Shown here: piece by piece, positions 19,714-29,978 of the stretch | Position numbering within the stretch: position 1 is the stretch's first letter | How the letters are laid out: each line of letters opens with the position of its first letter | DNA from: Ascoidea rubescens DSM 1968 | Taxonomy: Eukaryota; Ascomycota; Saccharomycetes; Ascoideales; Ascoideaceae | Assembly: GCF_001661345.1 (NCBI RefSeq) | Contig: NW_017962928.1 | Coordinates: 48,862-112,861 of the forward strand | Reading direction: 5' to 3' | DNA length: 64,000 nt | Notes under the pieces: generated by a model | What the model was told of the DNA's origin: nothing | The model's input: the letters and a program-made list of their open reading frames with translations, nothing else | Database searches by the model: none | Translations under genes and position numbers: made by a program

Positions 19714-21531
19714 CTACAATTGTTTAGTTTCAAAAGAATCCAATGCAAACCAACTAATCACTGCTGCCAAAAACCCACCAAGAAGAGTTTTATCTCTAGT
19801 GCTTAGTTTGGCCTCTGCAGATGTTTCGTTTTCTTTATTATTCGATTTTTCTTCAACTTTGGGGGTTTCCTCGGATTTTGGCTCTTCTCTGATTATATCT
19901 TCTTCTTTAACTATCGGTTGTTCTTCAATAACCGATTCTTCGGTTTTTGATGATTTCTCAGCTATAGATTGTCCAACTACAGACTCCTCAACTTTTGATG
20001 ACTCATCAACTATAGGTTCTTCTTTAACTATAGGTTCTTCAACTTTTGATGATTTATCAACTATAGGTTGTTCCTCAACTTTTGATGATTCCTCAACTAT
20101 AAGTTCTTCTTTAACTATAGGTTTTTCAACTATAGGTTTTTCAACTATAGGTTTTTCAACTTTTGATGATTCTTCAGATATTAATTCTTCAATCTTTTGC
20201 AGTTCTTCAACCTGTTTTACTTGCTCATCTTTTTCAGTAGACTCATCTACTTCATTTTTATTAGTTAATTCATATTCCAAGGTACTATCATTGTTTTCCA
20301 ATTTAAATTCATTAAACTCAGAAAGGTTCTCAATGGAACTCTTTTTAAGGGATGAACTGTTATTGTCTTTTTGAGATTCTTCGATATGACTGCCTTCAAA
20401 TTTTTTCACAGGCTCCTCTGATGATTGTTCAGCTTTTATACTTGCTTGTTTTTCTTTTATTTCTTTGTCTATCTCCTTTTCACTTTCAATGAAATTATTT
20501 TCAGGGAGAGGGTTTCCATCAATACTAACCTCCAATGAATCTGGTCTTTGAATTTTACTGTGGAATAAAGAATATGTTGATACTTCTGATTCTTTAAATC
20601 CCACTAAATCCTCCCCGTCTATTTTTTTCTCAGTTTCAAGAGATATATTGTTATCTACTATAATATCATTTCCTAAAATTTGAACGGGTGTTTCATCAAC
20701 TGTTTTGACAATAGGTTCTTCTATTGGTTTGATTTCAACAATAGGTTCATCGAATTTAAAATCTTGTAAATTATTATCGGAATCAGCTTTAAATGCTTTA
20801 TCGTTTGAAATAAAATCCTCTGTATCCTTTGAAATTGATTCATTTAGATTTGTTTGAATGGCATATGTGTTATCTTCTGTTTTCAAATCTGTAACATTCT
20901 CTAATGATTCAGATTTGCTTACTAAAACGTCAGAGTTAATCAAAACATCTGAATCACCATTGATAGATATTTCGTCTTTTTTAAGCCCAGTATCTTCAGT
21001 TGCAACTTCACTCTGCTTTTGAGATTCTTTTAAAATAGAATCAAGTTGAGCATCAATTTTAGGGCTTTCTTCAGTTTGCACAAATGAATCACTTAAGGGA
21101 GCTTCATCAGGAAGGTCATCAACTCTTTTAATAACAGGTTCAACAGGAGCAGTAAAATTCAAAGAGTCACTCCTTTTGCTAGATTTTGCCAGCTTCTTTT
21201 TAGATTTCTTAGGTTTTTTTGATGAATTTTCAGATTCGCTCACTTCTTTGGATTGATTGTCGTTGGCAAAAACGTGTTTGTCACTGTTTCGTAACAATTT
21301 TACCAAATGGTCTTTTTTCTTTCCTTCAAAATTTATGTTTCTAAGCTGACATTCATCTTTTAGTCTTTTGACAGTCCAATTACCATACTCTTTGGTTTTG
21401 GAATTGCCAGATGAAGAGTAGTATCTTGACCAGGTCCCTACTGAATCACATCCAGAAATTGTAAGATATCTAGTGGTAGATAGGGTAGAGTGGTTGATGC
21501 ACCTTTTGGCTGAATTTCGAATCAAAGACAT
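19714..21531 (-). CDS. AIM34: AIM34-like mitochondrial SAP-domain membrane protein with expanded acidic repeats
   Basis: 605 residues from the first in-frame ATG (21529-21531); the reading frame upstream begins only with GTG. Residues 1-40 form an Arg/Ser-rich mitochondrial presequence. Residues 51-82 are a SAP motif (NWTVKRLKDECQLRNINFEG), followed by Lys-rich sequence. The C-terminus has the family's TRDKTLLGGFLAAVISWFAL single transmembrane segment, matching the LQPRDRIFLLGFF tail of S. cerevisiae Aim34. That protein has only 198 residues; here about 400 acidic residues with IVEKP/EESSKVEE repeats are inserted between SAP and anchor. AIM34 is linked by screens to mitochondrial inheritance, but its molecular role is unknown. 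An RTCACGTG site lies 141 bp upstream. Confidence 0.8.
   Translation of the reverse strand: MSLIRNSAKRCINHSTLSTTRYLTISGCDSVGTWSRYYSSSGNSKTKEYGNWTVKRLKDECQLRNINFEGKKKDHLVKLLRNSDKHVFANDNQSKEVSESENSSKKPKKSKKKLAKSSKRSDSLNFTAPVEPVIKRVDDLPDEAPLSDSFVQTEESPKIDAQLDSILKESQKQSEVATEDTGLKKDEISINGDSDVLINSDVLVSKSESLENVTDLKTEDNTYAIQTNLNESISKDTEDFISNDKAFKADSDNNLQDFKFDEPIVEIKPIEEPIVKTVDETPVQILGNDIIVDNNISLETEKKIDGEDLVGFKESEVSTYSLFHSKIQRPDSLEVSIDGNPLPENNFIESEKEIDKEIKEKQASIKAEQSSEEPVKKFEGSHIEESQKDNNSSSLKKSSIENLSEFNEFKLENNDSTLEYELTNKNEVDESTEKDEQVKQVEELQKIEELISEESSKVEKPIVEKPIVEKPIVKEELIVEESSKVEEQPIVDKSSKVEEPIVKEEPIVDESSKVEESVVGQSIAEKSSKTEESVIEEQPIVKEEDIIREEPKSEETPKVEEKSNNKENETSAEAKLSTRDKTLLGGFLAAVISWFALDSFETKQL
19960..20175 (-). 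repeat. In-frame repeats in the AIM34-like gene
   Basis: Recurring ACTATAGGTTTTTCA and AACTTTTGATGATT words (+ strand) encode alternating PIVEKP/PIVKEE and SSKVEE units. It is a coding minisatellite that accounts for part of the expansion of this protein. Confidence 0.75.
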
Positions 21532-21834
21532 GTTGATCGATCGATATCTCGCAGTCAAATAACCTCCAACAGAACAAAGTGATCCAACCTCGAGGCAAAA
21601 ATGGGTCTTATTCAAAAACAAAACCAAAGAAAAAACTCTCACTTTTTTTGATTGGCTCAGGATAATTTCAGGTCACGTGTATTTTCACTTGATGTGAACC
21701 AACTTTTTTTTGTTTCTCAGCTGGAAGTGAGCAAAATCTGACTGAAATCAAGTTGAATCAAGTGAAATCAAGTGGACTAGCGACAATAAACAAAATCAAT
21801 GTGTGAGAGCTTTATACACATAATTGTTGGCGAA
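21532..21834 (-). promoter_or_regulatory. AIM34 promoter with RTCACGTG site
   Basis: 303 bp between AIM34 and the 3' end of the coiled-coil gene. GTCACGTG at 21672-21679 is an exact RTCACGTG octamer (Cbf1/bHLH consensus), 141 bp from the ATG. AAGTGAA/TCAAGT words recur at 21755-21775. Confidence 0.5.
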
Positions 21835-24800
21835 TCACTGAATCGAGTCTTCGCCTAGTTGTTTTCTTAACTGTTCAATTAGATTCTTGTTTTCAGCCTC
21901 CAAATCCTTTATTCGTTTTGTGAACCCATCAGCTTCGATGGCTCTTGTTTCTCTCTCCTTCTTGAATTTGTTCGTCATTACACTTATTCTAAGCTCTTCT
22001 CTTGGGCTCGAGCTGCCCTTTTTTTTATCCACCACAACGTTTATCGGGTCAAATTGACTGGCCAATGATTCATCATCACTTTCGTTGCTATTAGGTTTTT
22101 GAACAACAAAGTTTCTGTTTTTGTCTTCAATTTCTTTAAGCTTTTTCTTCAAAGTCGAAATATAGGCTTTCATTTTTTTGTTTTCAGAAGCAACACCCGA
22201 TAATTTGTAACGTGAGTTGTCTGAGACAAGCGATTCAGAAGATGCTTTTTGATGGTAAATACATTCTCCAATTAATTTATCTGCAGCTTGGTAGAAATAG
22301 TCGTGTATGGTGGAGCCTAGGTATTTGATTTTCTCGTGATTTTTACGACTCAAATCATCAGCCTCTCCATATTCTTTGAACTTTTTGATGCTTCGTTCAA
22401 CTTCACGCAATGATCTTTCATCAAAGATTCTATCAAATGAAGCTTTTTGCTTATCAAAATACTCTACTACCAAATTGAATAATTCTTGGTATTTCTGCGT
22501 TAGATACTCAATGTGTTCTTTTAGGTTATTTATATTTGATTTCAAAATTTCGTTTTCATTTTCTAATGGCATGATCACTTGTTTTTTCATTTCTTCAATA
22601 GCAAAAGCTAATTTGGCCTTTTCAGCACCGATTTCTCTTTGTTTCTGGGCAGCATTTTCAAGTCTTTGTTTGATTTCTTTTATTTCTTTTTGATATCCAT
22701 GAACTAAATCAGAGACCTTTAATGAGGTTTCTAGCTGCTTCTTAAGCTCCTTAATTTTTGTGTTTTTTAACTCGTTTGTCTTTTCAAGATTCTCTATTTT
22801 ACTTATATATTCATCAACTTTTCGTTTACTTATTGTAATCTGACTATTTTCTTTTATCAAGTCTTGAATCTCGGTATGAAGCTTTTGAATTGTATTCACT
22901 TTAGAACTTTCAGATTCCTTATATGTGTTGTGAATATTGTCAATTTCTACAGTTTTATAGGAAAGTTGTGTCTTCAATTTATTTATCTCTCTTTTTAGAT
23001 CTGGAACAATTTTTACTTGATCCTTAAGTTGTTCAGTTTGGTTTTGAAGTTTTTCCAATTGAAATTTAGTTTTTTGCAATTCCAAAAGGCTAGTTTTATC
23101 AACTGTCAAGTTATTAAAAGCATTGTTTTTGACATTGTTTTTTGGTACAAGAACATCGCTTTGGGGACTTTTTTCAGAGGAATATTGTGTATAACTTGAG
23201 GCAGTAGAAACTCTTGAAGGTTTAGAAATTCCAGTAACAGCACTTGAAACATTACTAGTTGTGCTGATTTTTCTCAAATTATTATTTGTATTGCCGTTGT
23301 TAGGCTTTTTGGAATCTAGCAGAGAAGAAATATGAAAAACTGTCAATGGCGATGGTGATGATGATGGTTTTTCTGCTTGAGTATGAGGTAATGATAATGG
23401 TTTTTCTGTCTGAATCTGAGGTGATGACAAAGGACCTCCCTTTGAATTAAATCTATCGATTAGCTGATCGTAATCTTTTTTCAATTTTTTATATCCATTC
23501 AAGACATTTTTAAAACTGTTGTTTTTCTGTTCTAATCCATGGTTTAATCTCAGAAGTTGATTATTTTTTTCATTGATAAGATCTAAATAATCGTGAATTT
23601 TCTCATTTAAATTCTCATTAATTTCCATAACTCTTTTAAGTTTAGTTTCAACATCTAAATATCTAGACCTTACATCACTAGCAAATATTTCAAATTGATC
23701 AACCGATTGTAAATTAATATTTGAGTCTGAGTGTGGCAGATTACTAAATAGATTGGTTTGCAACTCAAACAATTGATTTTTCAAAGTATCTATTTGAGAA
23801 TTTTCTGAATCAGCTATTAAATTCAAAGCAATCTTGATTGTGTTGAGCTTATTTTCAATGGAATCATTGTTTGAGGGATCATTTAAAGCATCTAACAATG
23901 GAATGTTATCAGCGTAGTTATTTGATTGTGCTAGAAAATATATTATATCATCTAGACAAGAATCATGACTAGTCAAATCATCGTTTAATTTACTGATAAG
24001 TTCTTCGTCTGAAATAATTCGGTTTTTGTGCTCATCAAGCTGAAAATTCAAATCTTCATTTATCTTTCTTAAATTAGTCAAGTCATTATTTAAAGATTCA
24101 ATTTGAGTGTCTTTAGTTTTACAACTTTCACAATTTAATAATTGTTGTTCTTTTTCTAGAATTTGTAAAATTATATTTTTATAATTCTTGTTATTAGATT
24201 GGTTTATGATGTTGTTTAATAGGTCTGTTAAAATTTTTTGCTGTAATTTATAATTTGTAATTTGTTTTTGTAAATCCTCTAATTTGTTTGAGGAGTTTAT
24301 TATCTTCAAATTTTTATTAATTTTTTGATTACCATTACTATTATTATTGTTATTATTAGCACTATAATAAGAATTTAAATTTGAAAAAGTATAGTCCAAT
24401 TCGCTGTCATCATGTAGTTGTAAAGAGTAATCAAAATTTCTTCGATGTTCTAAAGATGATAAACCTATGATTGGCAATGTTCGCGTGGGTTTTTTGTCGT
24501 TATTTTTATTAATTGAGCTTATGGAACTAGCGCAATTTATATTGTTCATATGATTATTCTTTGTTGTATTATTATTGCTGTTTGATGTTACAGTAGATAA
24601 TTTTTTATTGATTATTGGGGTAGTAAACAACTTTCTTGGTGAAAAAGATTTAGTCAAGTTTAACATAAAATTATCATCGGGTAATTTTTTGTATTTTGGG
24701 CTTTGTCTTTTAAATGATTCAGGAGTTTTGTTATTATTTATTTTATTTTCATTTTCATTTTCATTTTCATTTTCATTTTCATTTTCATTTTCATTTTCGT

Positions 24801-25815
24801 TTTCATTTTTGTTTTGATTAGGACTTTTGATTTGAACTTGGGCTTTTTTTGGAGTTTTGTTTTGGTTTTGGTTATCATTGTTTTGATTATTTGTAGTATC
24901 TGTATTTCCATTCTTTATAAGATTTTCGTTTATATTTGTATTTATATTTTTTAAAACAGTATTTTTGTTTTCTTTTTCCAGATTGTAACCATGATCTGTT
25001 AGATCTAAGTTGTTTAAATGATAGTTTAAAGCATTGATCTCACATATCTCGCTTGTATCATTTATGTTATTCATATCATTTATATCATTTTGATTTTTAA
25101 CTTCATTGGTGAAACTTACATTTTGGTTGGCTTTCGTGAGGTTCATATCAATGGATTGATTCTGATCTTTTTCAACATTCAAAATATCACTACAGTCAGA
25201 AAGACTAATTGAACCTAGTCTATAATCTAAATTAAAATTATTATTGGAGCTCTTTATAATTGGATTAAGTAATTTTGTATCAAAAGATTCATCACAATCA
25301 CGATCTGGTTTGTTATTTTCATGATTGATTATATTTTTGTGCAAATTATTTACACCTGCTTCATCTTGAAAGGAATTATGAAGTATTGCATCAAGGTGAT
25401 TAAGACTTTCGTTCAGATCAAGGTAATTGTTGTTTGAAACATAGACTTTGTCTTGAAAACTATCGTCTATATTTTCAGCAGCATTATTTGGAACATAGGT
25501 ATCTATTATAGCATTGCTGGATATTTCTGTGGATGTGTTTGTGATATCATCAAGATCGAATCCAGCACTATAATGTTGATTATTGCCCATTTCGCTTTTC
25601 AAAAAACTGCTGTTTATTCCACCATTAACAAATTCAGCTATCTGCTGTGCCCCTACTTCATTGTGTATCCCTTCTAGTCCCTTGCCATTGAGCTGATTGT
25701 CGCTATTGTTAAGAAATTGCCCATCCAACTTTATATTGTTGGGCGAATGTAGACTGCCCTCGATATGCCCAGTATCTGTCAAAGTGCCAGCTTTAGACCC
25801 AGAAAGAGTATCCAT
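21835..25815 (-). CDS. Large coiled-coil protein, possibly spindle-pole or microtubule-organiser component
   Basis: 1326 residues with the ATG at 25813-25815. Residues 1-500 are disordered and Asn-rich, including an (Asn-Glu)n tract and an SPRKLFTTP motif (a likely CDK-type phosphorylation context). Residues about 500-800 and 900-1320 are long heptad-type coiled coils separated by a Ser/Pro linker. The final segment, with ERETRAIEADGFTKRIKDLE then ENKNLIEQLRKQL, resembles the C-terminal Mto2-binding region of Mto1-type proteins, whose budding-yeast counterpart is Spc72. I did not find an unmistakable CM1 gamma-tubulin-complex motif, so this is only a hypothesis; any cytoskeletal coiled-coil scaffold would fit. 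It is divergent from YCS4, 330 bp away. Confidence 0.75.
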   Translation of the reverse strand: MDTLSGSKAGTLTDTGHIEGSLHSPNNIKLDGQFLNNSDNQLNGKGLEGIHNEVGAQQIAEFVNGGINSSFLKSEMGNNQHYSAGFDLDDITNTSTEISSNAIIDTYVPNNAAENIDDSFQDKVYVSNNNYLDLNESLNHLDAILHNSFQDEAGVNNLHKNIINHENNKPDRDCDESFDTKLLNPIIKSSNNNFNLDYRLGSISLSDCSDILNVEKDQNQSIDMNLTKANQNVSFTNEVKNQNDINDMNNINDTSEICEINALNYHLNNLDLTDHGYNLEKENKNTVLKNINTNINENLIKNGNTDTTNNQNNDNQNQNKTPKKAQVQIKSPNQNKNENENENENENENENENENENKINNNKTPESFKRQSPKYKKLPDDNFMLNLTKSFSPRKLFTTPIINKKLSTVTSNSNNNTTKNNHMNNINCASSISSINKNNDKKPTRTLPIIGLSSLEHRRNFDYSLQLHDDSELDYTFSNLNSYYSANNNNNNSNGNQKINKNLKIINSSNKLEDLQKQITNYKLQQKILTDLLNNIINQSNNKNYKNIILQILEKEQQLLNCESCKTKDTQIESLNNDLTNLRKINEDLNFQLDEHKNRIISDEELISKLNDDLTSHDSCLDDIIYFLAQSNNYADNIPLLDALNDPSNNDSIENKLNTIKIALNLIADSENSQIDTLKNQLFELQTNLFSNLPHSDSNINLQSVDQFEIFASDVRSRYLDVETKLKRVMEINENLNEKIHDYLDLINEKNNQLLRLNHGLEQKNNSFKNVLNGYKKLKKDYDQLIDRFNSKGGPLSSPQIQTEKPLSLPHTQAEKPSSSPSPLTVFHISSLLDSKKPNNGNTNNNLRKISTTSNVSSAVTGISKPSRVSTASSYTQYSSEKSPQSDVLVPKNNVKNNAFNNLTVDKTSLLELQKTKFQLEKLQNQTEQLKDQVKIVPDLKREINKLKTQLSYKTVEIDNIHNTYKESESSKVNTIQKLHTEIQDLIKENSQITISKRKVDEYISKIENLEKTNELKNTKIKELKKQLETSLKVSDLVHGYQKEIKEIKQRLENAAQKQREIGAEKAKLAFAIEEMKKQVIMPLENENEILKSNINNLKEHIEYLTQKYQELFNLVVEYFDKQKASFDRIFDERSLREVERSIKKFKEYGEADDLSRKNHEKIKYLGSTIHDYFYQAADKLIGECIYHQKASSESLVSDNSRYKLSGVASENKKMKAYISTLKKKLKEIEDKNRNFVVQKPNSNESDDESLASQFDPINVVVDKKKGSSSPREELRISVMTNKFKKERETRAIEADGFTKRIKDLEAENKNLIEQLRKQLGEDSIQ
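24745..24800 (-). repeat. TTTTCA hexamer run encoding (Asn-Glu)n
   Basis: About nine tandem TTTTCA units on the + strand, read as alternating Asn-Glu codons in the coiled-coil protein. Confidence 0.8.
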
Positions 25816-26145
25816 TTGCTCTTGTAGTAATTAGCTCATCCACAGCCAATGTTTACCATTCAAGTAGCTAGAGCAGCTCAGAGATGTGCTGTTGGTCCAA
25901 ACTCAAAGTGTGTTTTGAACAAAAACCTCGTTTTACTGTTTTCATTTATCTTGAAAGAGACCCAAAAACAACAAAACCACCACTGTGGATCACGCAACCC
26001 TTTTCTGCACTTGTGAATGCGTCTGCACAGTATCGCATGTGAGTGCTTACAGGGTTTGTTTTTTGTTTTTTGTGATGAAAACAACCAAGTTGAGGTTGGA
26101 TAAACAGTTAGAACAACCACCGGCACTGCCACCAAGCTCTGTACC
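25816..26145. promoter_or_regulatory. Divergent promoter, coiled-coil gene and YCS4
   Basis: 330 bp shared by two divergently transcribed genes, GC-richer than average. I saw no MCB (ACGCGT), RTCACGTG or TATA consensus worth naming. Confidence 0.4.
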
Positions 26146-27694
26146 ATGAATTTCAATTTGTCTCAGGCTTTTGCTGAGTTCCAGGCTGCTGAGAAAAGCT
26201 CATACACTGTTAACGATCCAGAATACCACCTCAATGCTGCCAACGATGCCTTGGCCTATTCCCCAGAAGCCGTTGCGAGAGAGGAAGTCTTTGAACAGTT
26301 GCAAGACCTCGTCCACGCCTATTCTACCTTGACTAATAGCCAGCAGAAACAGTTGGCCCATCTTGTCTGCTCTTCTGTCAAGTCTTTGGTCCCCATAACA
26401 GATCAGGTGGTTGAAGGAAGCGATACTGAATCCTTTGAGCAGCACAAAAAGTACTTGGAGCTATACGGCTACTTGATCTATTGTTTGTTGACGTTTTTAT
26501 ACTTGGAGAAGATTCCCAGTTCAATTTCAAATTCAAAGTCAACCAAGAAAAACAGTTCAGCAAATACAAATCTACAAATTTTCAAAAACAATTGCAAACA
26601 AATCGAAATCATCATGGACTCAGTCACCTTAATTTTAAAAATCAATCTATCAAAATTATTTCAAACCACACCGGAAAGAGACCTATTTATTTCTTTATTT
26701 ACAAAACCAATTTACTCATTAATGGAAAACGAGCAGCGAATCAAGATTGAAACCATTAAGAAATATATGTTTAAGATAATCTCGATATCTGTTAAATACC
26801 ATGGTCATGCATCAGCTGCAAAAGCTTCGATTTTGCAAAATTTAACTTATTATTTCCATTTAAATTCAATGATGGCAGAATTGCTAAAAGTTTTAAATAG
26901 TGAATATGATTACAATCAACTAGCCGAAGATGTCTTGAAAGAAGTTAGCAATAATCAATTTGATAGTAATGACACCAATGGACCCAAATCAATTGCTGCT
27001 TTTATTATCAAATTATCCGAATTGTCTCCTCAATTGGTATTAAAACAAATGCCTGTCGTTGCTAAATTATTAGATAATAATTCTCAAACTTTAAGATGCG
27101 CAGTCGTTGAATCCTGTGGAAATATCGTTGTTGATATTTGTAAAAACCAAGAGACATTTGACCGTTATCAAAAGCAGACTGAGACTTTATTAGACTTATT
27201 ACAAGAAAGATTTAAAGACCAAAATCCCTTTGTAAGAACCAAGGCCATTCAAGCTTTAATTAAAGTAACTGACTCACCCATTAAGTTTAATGATAGAAGA
27301 AGAGATTTTATTAAATTAGCTGTCAGAAGCCTTGAAGATAGAAGTTCACTAGTTCGTCGTTATGCGATTAAGTTTATTTCAAGTTTAATTTTAACACACC
27401 CTTTTAGTTTTTTACACAATAATTTGAAATTGTCATCGTGGCTAAAAAACCAGGAACTTACTAAACAAGAAATTAAAAAGCTTAAAAATTATTTGGATAA
27501 ACAACAAATAGACATCAATGCATCATCAATAGAAAATGATCAATCAATTGAAGATATTGCTGTTCCTAGTCCACTAGAAGACAATGAAGATAATAATGAT
27601 AGTAATAATAATAATAATGAAATTGAGATTGAAGGTAGTGATGATGAAAATGAAAATGAAAATAAAACTAGAAAAAAAGATAAAGTCACTGAAT

Positions 27695-27752
<58 letters not shown>

Positions 27753-29685
27753 TAACAATAATTCAATTAGAACTAAAACTGAATTTTTAAAAATGGTTTA
27801 TACTTTGAAAGTTTATAATGACGCGATTAAATTCATTGAAGCTATACAAAAGGGAACTGAAATTATATCAAAATTACTATATTCGAAAAATAGAATGGAG
27901 GTATTGGAAGCAATGAATTTTTTTGTTTTAACAGATGCATATGGAATTGAAAATTCTAATTTAGGCATTAAAAAAATGTTGCATTTAATTTGGATGGGTG
28001 GATCAAATGATGAAGGCAATAGTATTTCAAATCATTTGGTGAATTCTTATAATACATTATTTTTAACCACTCCCGAAAAGATTTCCACACTTGAAAAAAA
28101 CGCTTTTATTGCTAAAAATCTCATCAAGTTAACATATGATACATCAATGGCAGATTTGGCCTCGTTGGAGAAGCTTTTGTGTGCCATGTATGAAAAAGAT
28201 TTTATTAATGAGTCGGTCGTTAATATTTTATGGCAGATATATACATTTAAGGAAAAGGATTTTAGTAAGAAACAACGCTGTGGTGCTATTATTGTGATTG
28301 GGATGATTTCATTTATTGACAGTGAGATTGCAGTAAAGGGAATTGATGCATTGCTTAAGGTAGGATTGGGTAAAAAGGGAAGAGAGGATTTAATGTTAGC
28401 AAAATATAGCTGTATTGCATTGCAAAGAATTGTTCCAATGAGCAAGATTGAAAAAAACGAAAGGAATAGAGCAATGAGGAAGAATAAGTTGTTAGATGTT
28501 AACAAAGAAAATGAGGCACTTGAGAGATTAAGTAAAATGATTTATTTGTATAATGAAGATGCTGAATGGTTCAGTGTTGCCGAACAAGCTATAAATGCGA
28601 TCTATTGTATTACGAGCAATGCAAATACGACATGCAGTGAAATTATTAAGAAAAAAATCCGAGCTGTGTTTGAGAATCCTAAAGAAGAGGAAAAACAAGT
28701 TATTGGGTTATCACAGTTGTTGTTTATTGTGGGACACATCTCTATAAAGACTATTGTGCATTTAGAGAAATGCGAAGCAATATTTAAAAAGAGGAAAATT
28801 GAGTTAGAAATGGAAAACGCTAAGAGCAAGAAGAAAAATAAAAACAGCGCTGAAGATGATTTAGAAATGATTGGAGCAACAACCGAAGATGATTTTACGG
28901 AAGTTATTAACGAAGTTAGGGAAAATGAGTTGTTATATGGAACAAGCTCGATATTGGCAAGATTTGGACCACTAGTGAAAGAAATTTGCAGTAAAGAGGA
29001 AAAATATCAGGACAAGATGTTACAGAGATCAGCAGTTCTTTGTATGTGCAAATTTATGTGTGTATCAAAAAGATACTGTGAAGATAACTTGGATTTGTTG
29101 GTGTACATAATGGAGAACTCACCAGATCCAGTGATTAGATCGAACGCAGTGTTGTCTCTAGGGGACATGGCAGTTTGCTTTAACAATTTGGTTGATGAAA
29201 AAACGGACAATCTTTATGGATGTTTGCTTGACAAAGACCTCATGGTTCAAAAGACGTGCATGATGACAGTGACCTTTTTGATCTTAGCTGGACAGGTGAA
29301 GGTGAAGGGCCAATTGAGTCAAATGGCCAAATGTTTGGAGAACAGCGACCCAGCTATCTCAGATATGTGCCGGATGTTCTTCCAGGAGTTGGCTACCAAG
29401 GACAATGCCATCTACAACGGGTTCATAGACATCTTCAGCGGGTTGTCGAATGACAAGGAGATTGAGCGAGACTCTCTCAAGCGTATACTCCGGTTCCTCA
29501 TTGCGTTTATCACGAAGGAGAAGCAGCAGAAGCAGCTCGCCGACAAGCTTGTGCAAAGGTTGAGCAGGGCAGAGAGCGAAGAGGAATGGAAGAACGTTGC
29601 CTTTGTACTCCAGACGTTGCCTGTGAAGAGCGACCAGATCAGCGAGGCTCTTGCTGCGAAGTACAAGAGTATGGCAGCTCGCTGA
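26146..29685 (+). CDS. YCS4: Condensin complex subunit 1 (Cnd1/YCS4)
   Basis: 1179 residues, essentially the length of S. cerevisiae Ycs4 (1176). Condensin is the SMC2-SMC4 complex that compacts chromosomes in mitosis; this HEAT-repeat subunit contacts the kleisin Brn1. HEAT signatures are visible: the block FKDQNPFVRTKAIQALIKV, then EDRSSLVRRYAIKFISSLIL, KKQRCGAIIVIGMISF, and a C-terminal MENSPDPVIRSNAVLSLGDM repeat. Residues about 450-545 are an acidic linker ending in a run of about 20 Asn (AAT repeats), absent from the folded core. The ends of the gene (first 350 and last 450 bp) are GC-rich while the middle is AT-rich. I found no in-frame CTG codon in the whole gene. Confidence 0.95.
27697..27766 (+). 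repeat. AAT trinucleotide run encoding polyasparagine in YCS4
   Basis: About 20 AAT/AAC codons in tandem within the acidic linker; likely length-variable between strains. Confidence 0.85.
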
Positions 29686-29795
29686 GCAGCAGCACCACCA
29701 CCACCATCCTTATTGTGATATCTTATCAGAACTACCACCGCCAAGGATCCAAAGCCAGGTCTAGACCCGTGTCGATCCGCACCAGTGGTCTCTTT

Positions 29796-29803
29796 ATCAC
29801 GTG
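29796..29803 (+). promoter_or_regulatory. RTCACGTG site upstream of MVP1
   Basis: ATCACGTG, an exact Cbf1-type octamer, 176 bp before the MVP1 ATG in the 293-bp YCS4-MVP1 spacer. Confidence 0.5.
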
Positions 29804-29867
29804 CAGTCTACTGCAGCTGCGGAAAGGCCTGGTGTGAAAAAGGCGCTGTTCCGAGTCCAGTGAAGAA

Positions 29868-29911
29868 GGTGCTGCTTCTGCTGCTTCTGCTGCTTCTGCT
29901 GTTTCTGCTTC
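29868..29911. repeat. CTGCTT hexamer microsatellite
   Basis: About seven degenerate CTGCTT units in the MVP1 5' region. Confidence 0.7.
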
Positions 29912-29978
29912 CCGTTGCTGTCTGTTAATTGCTAATTGCTGCTTCTGTTTCTGTCTCTTTTCTCTGTTTATACTCATA

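Noticed and set aside
21532-21642. N-terminal extension of AIM34
   Set aside because: It starts with GTG; the first ATG at 21531 gives a good mitochondrial presequence.
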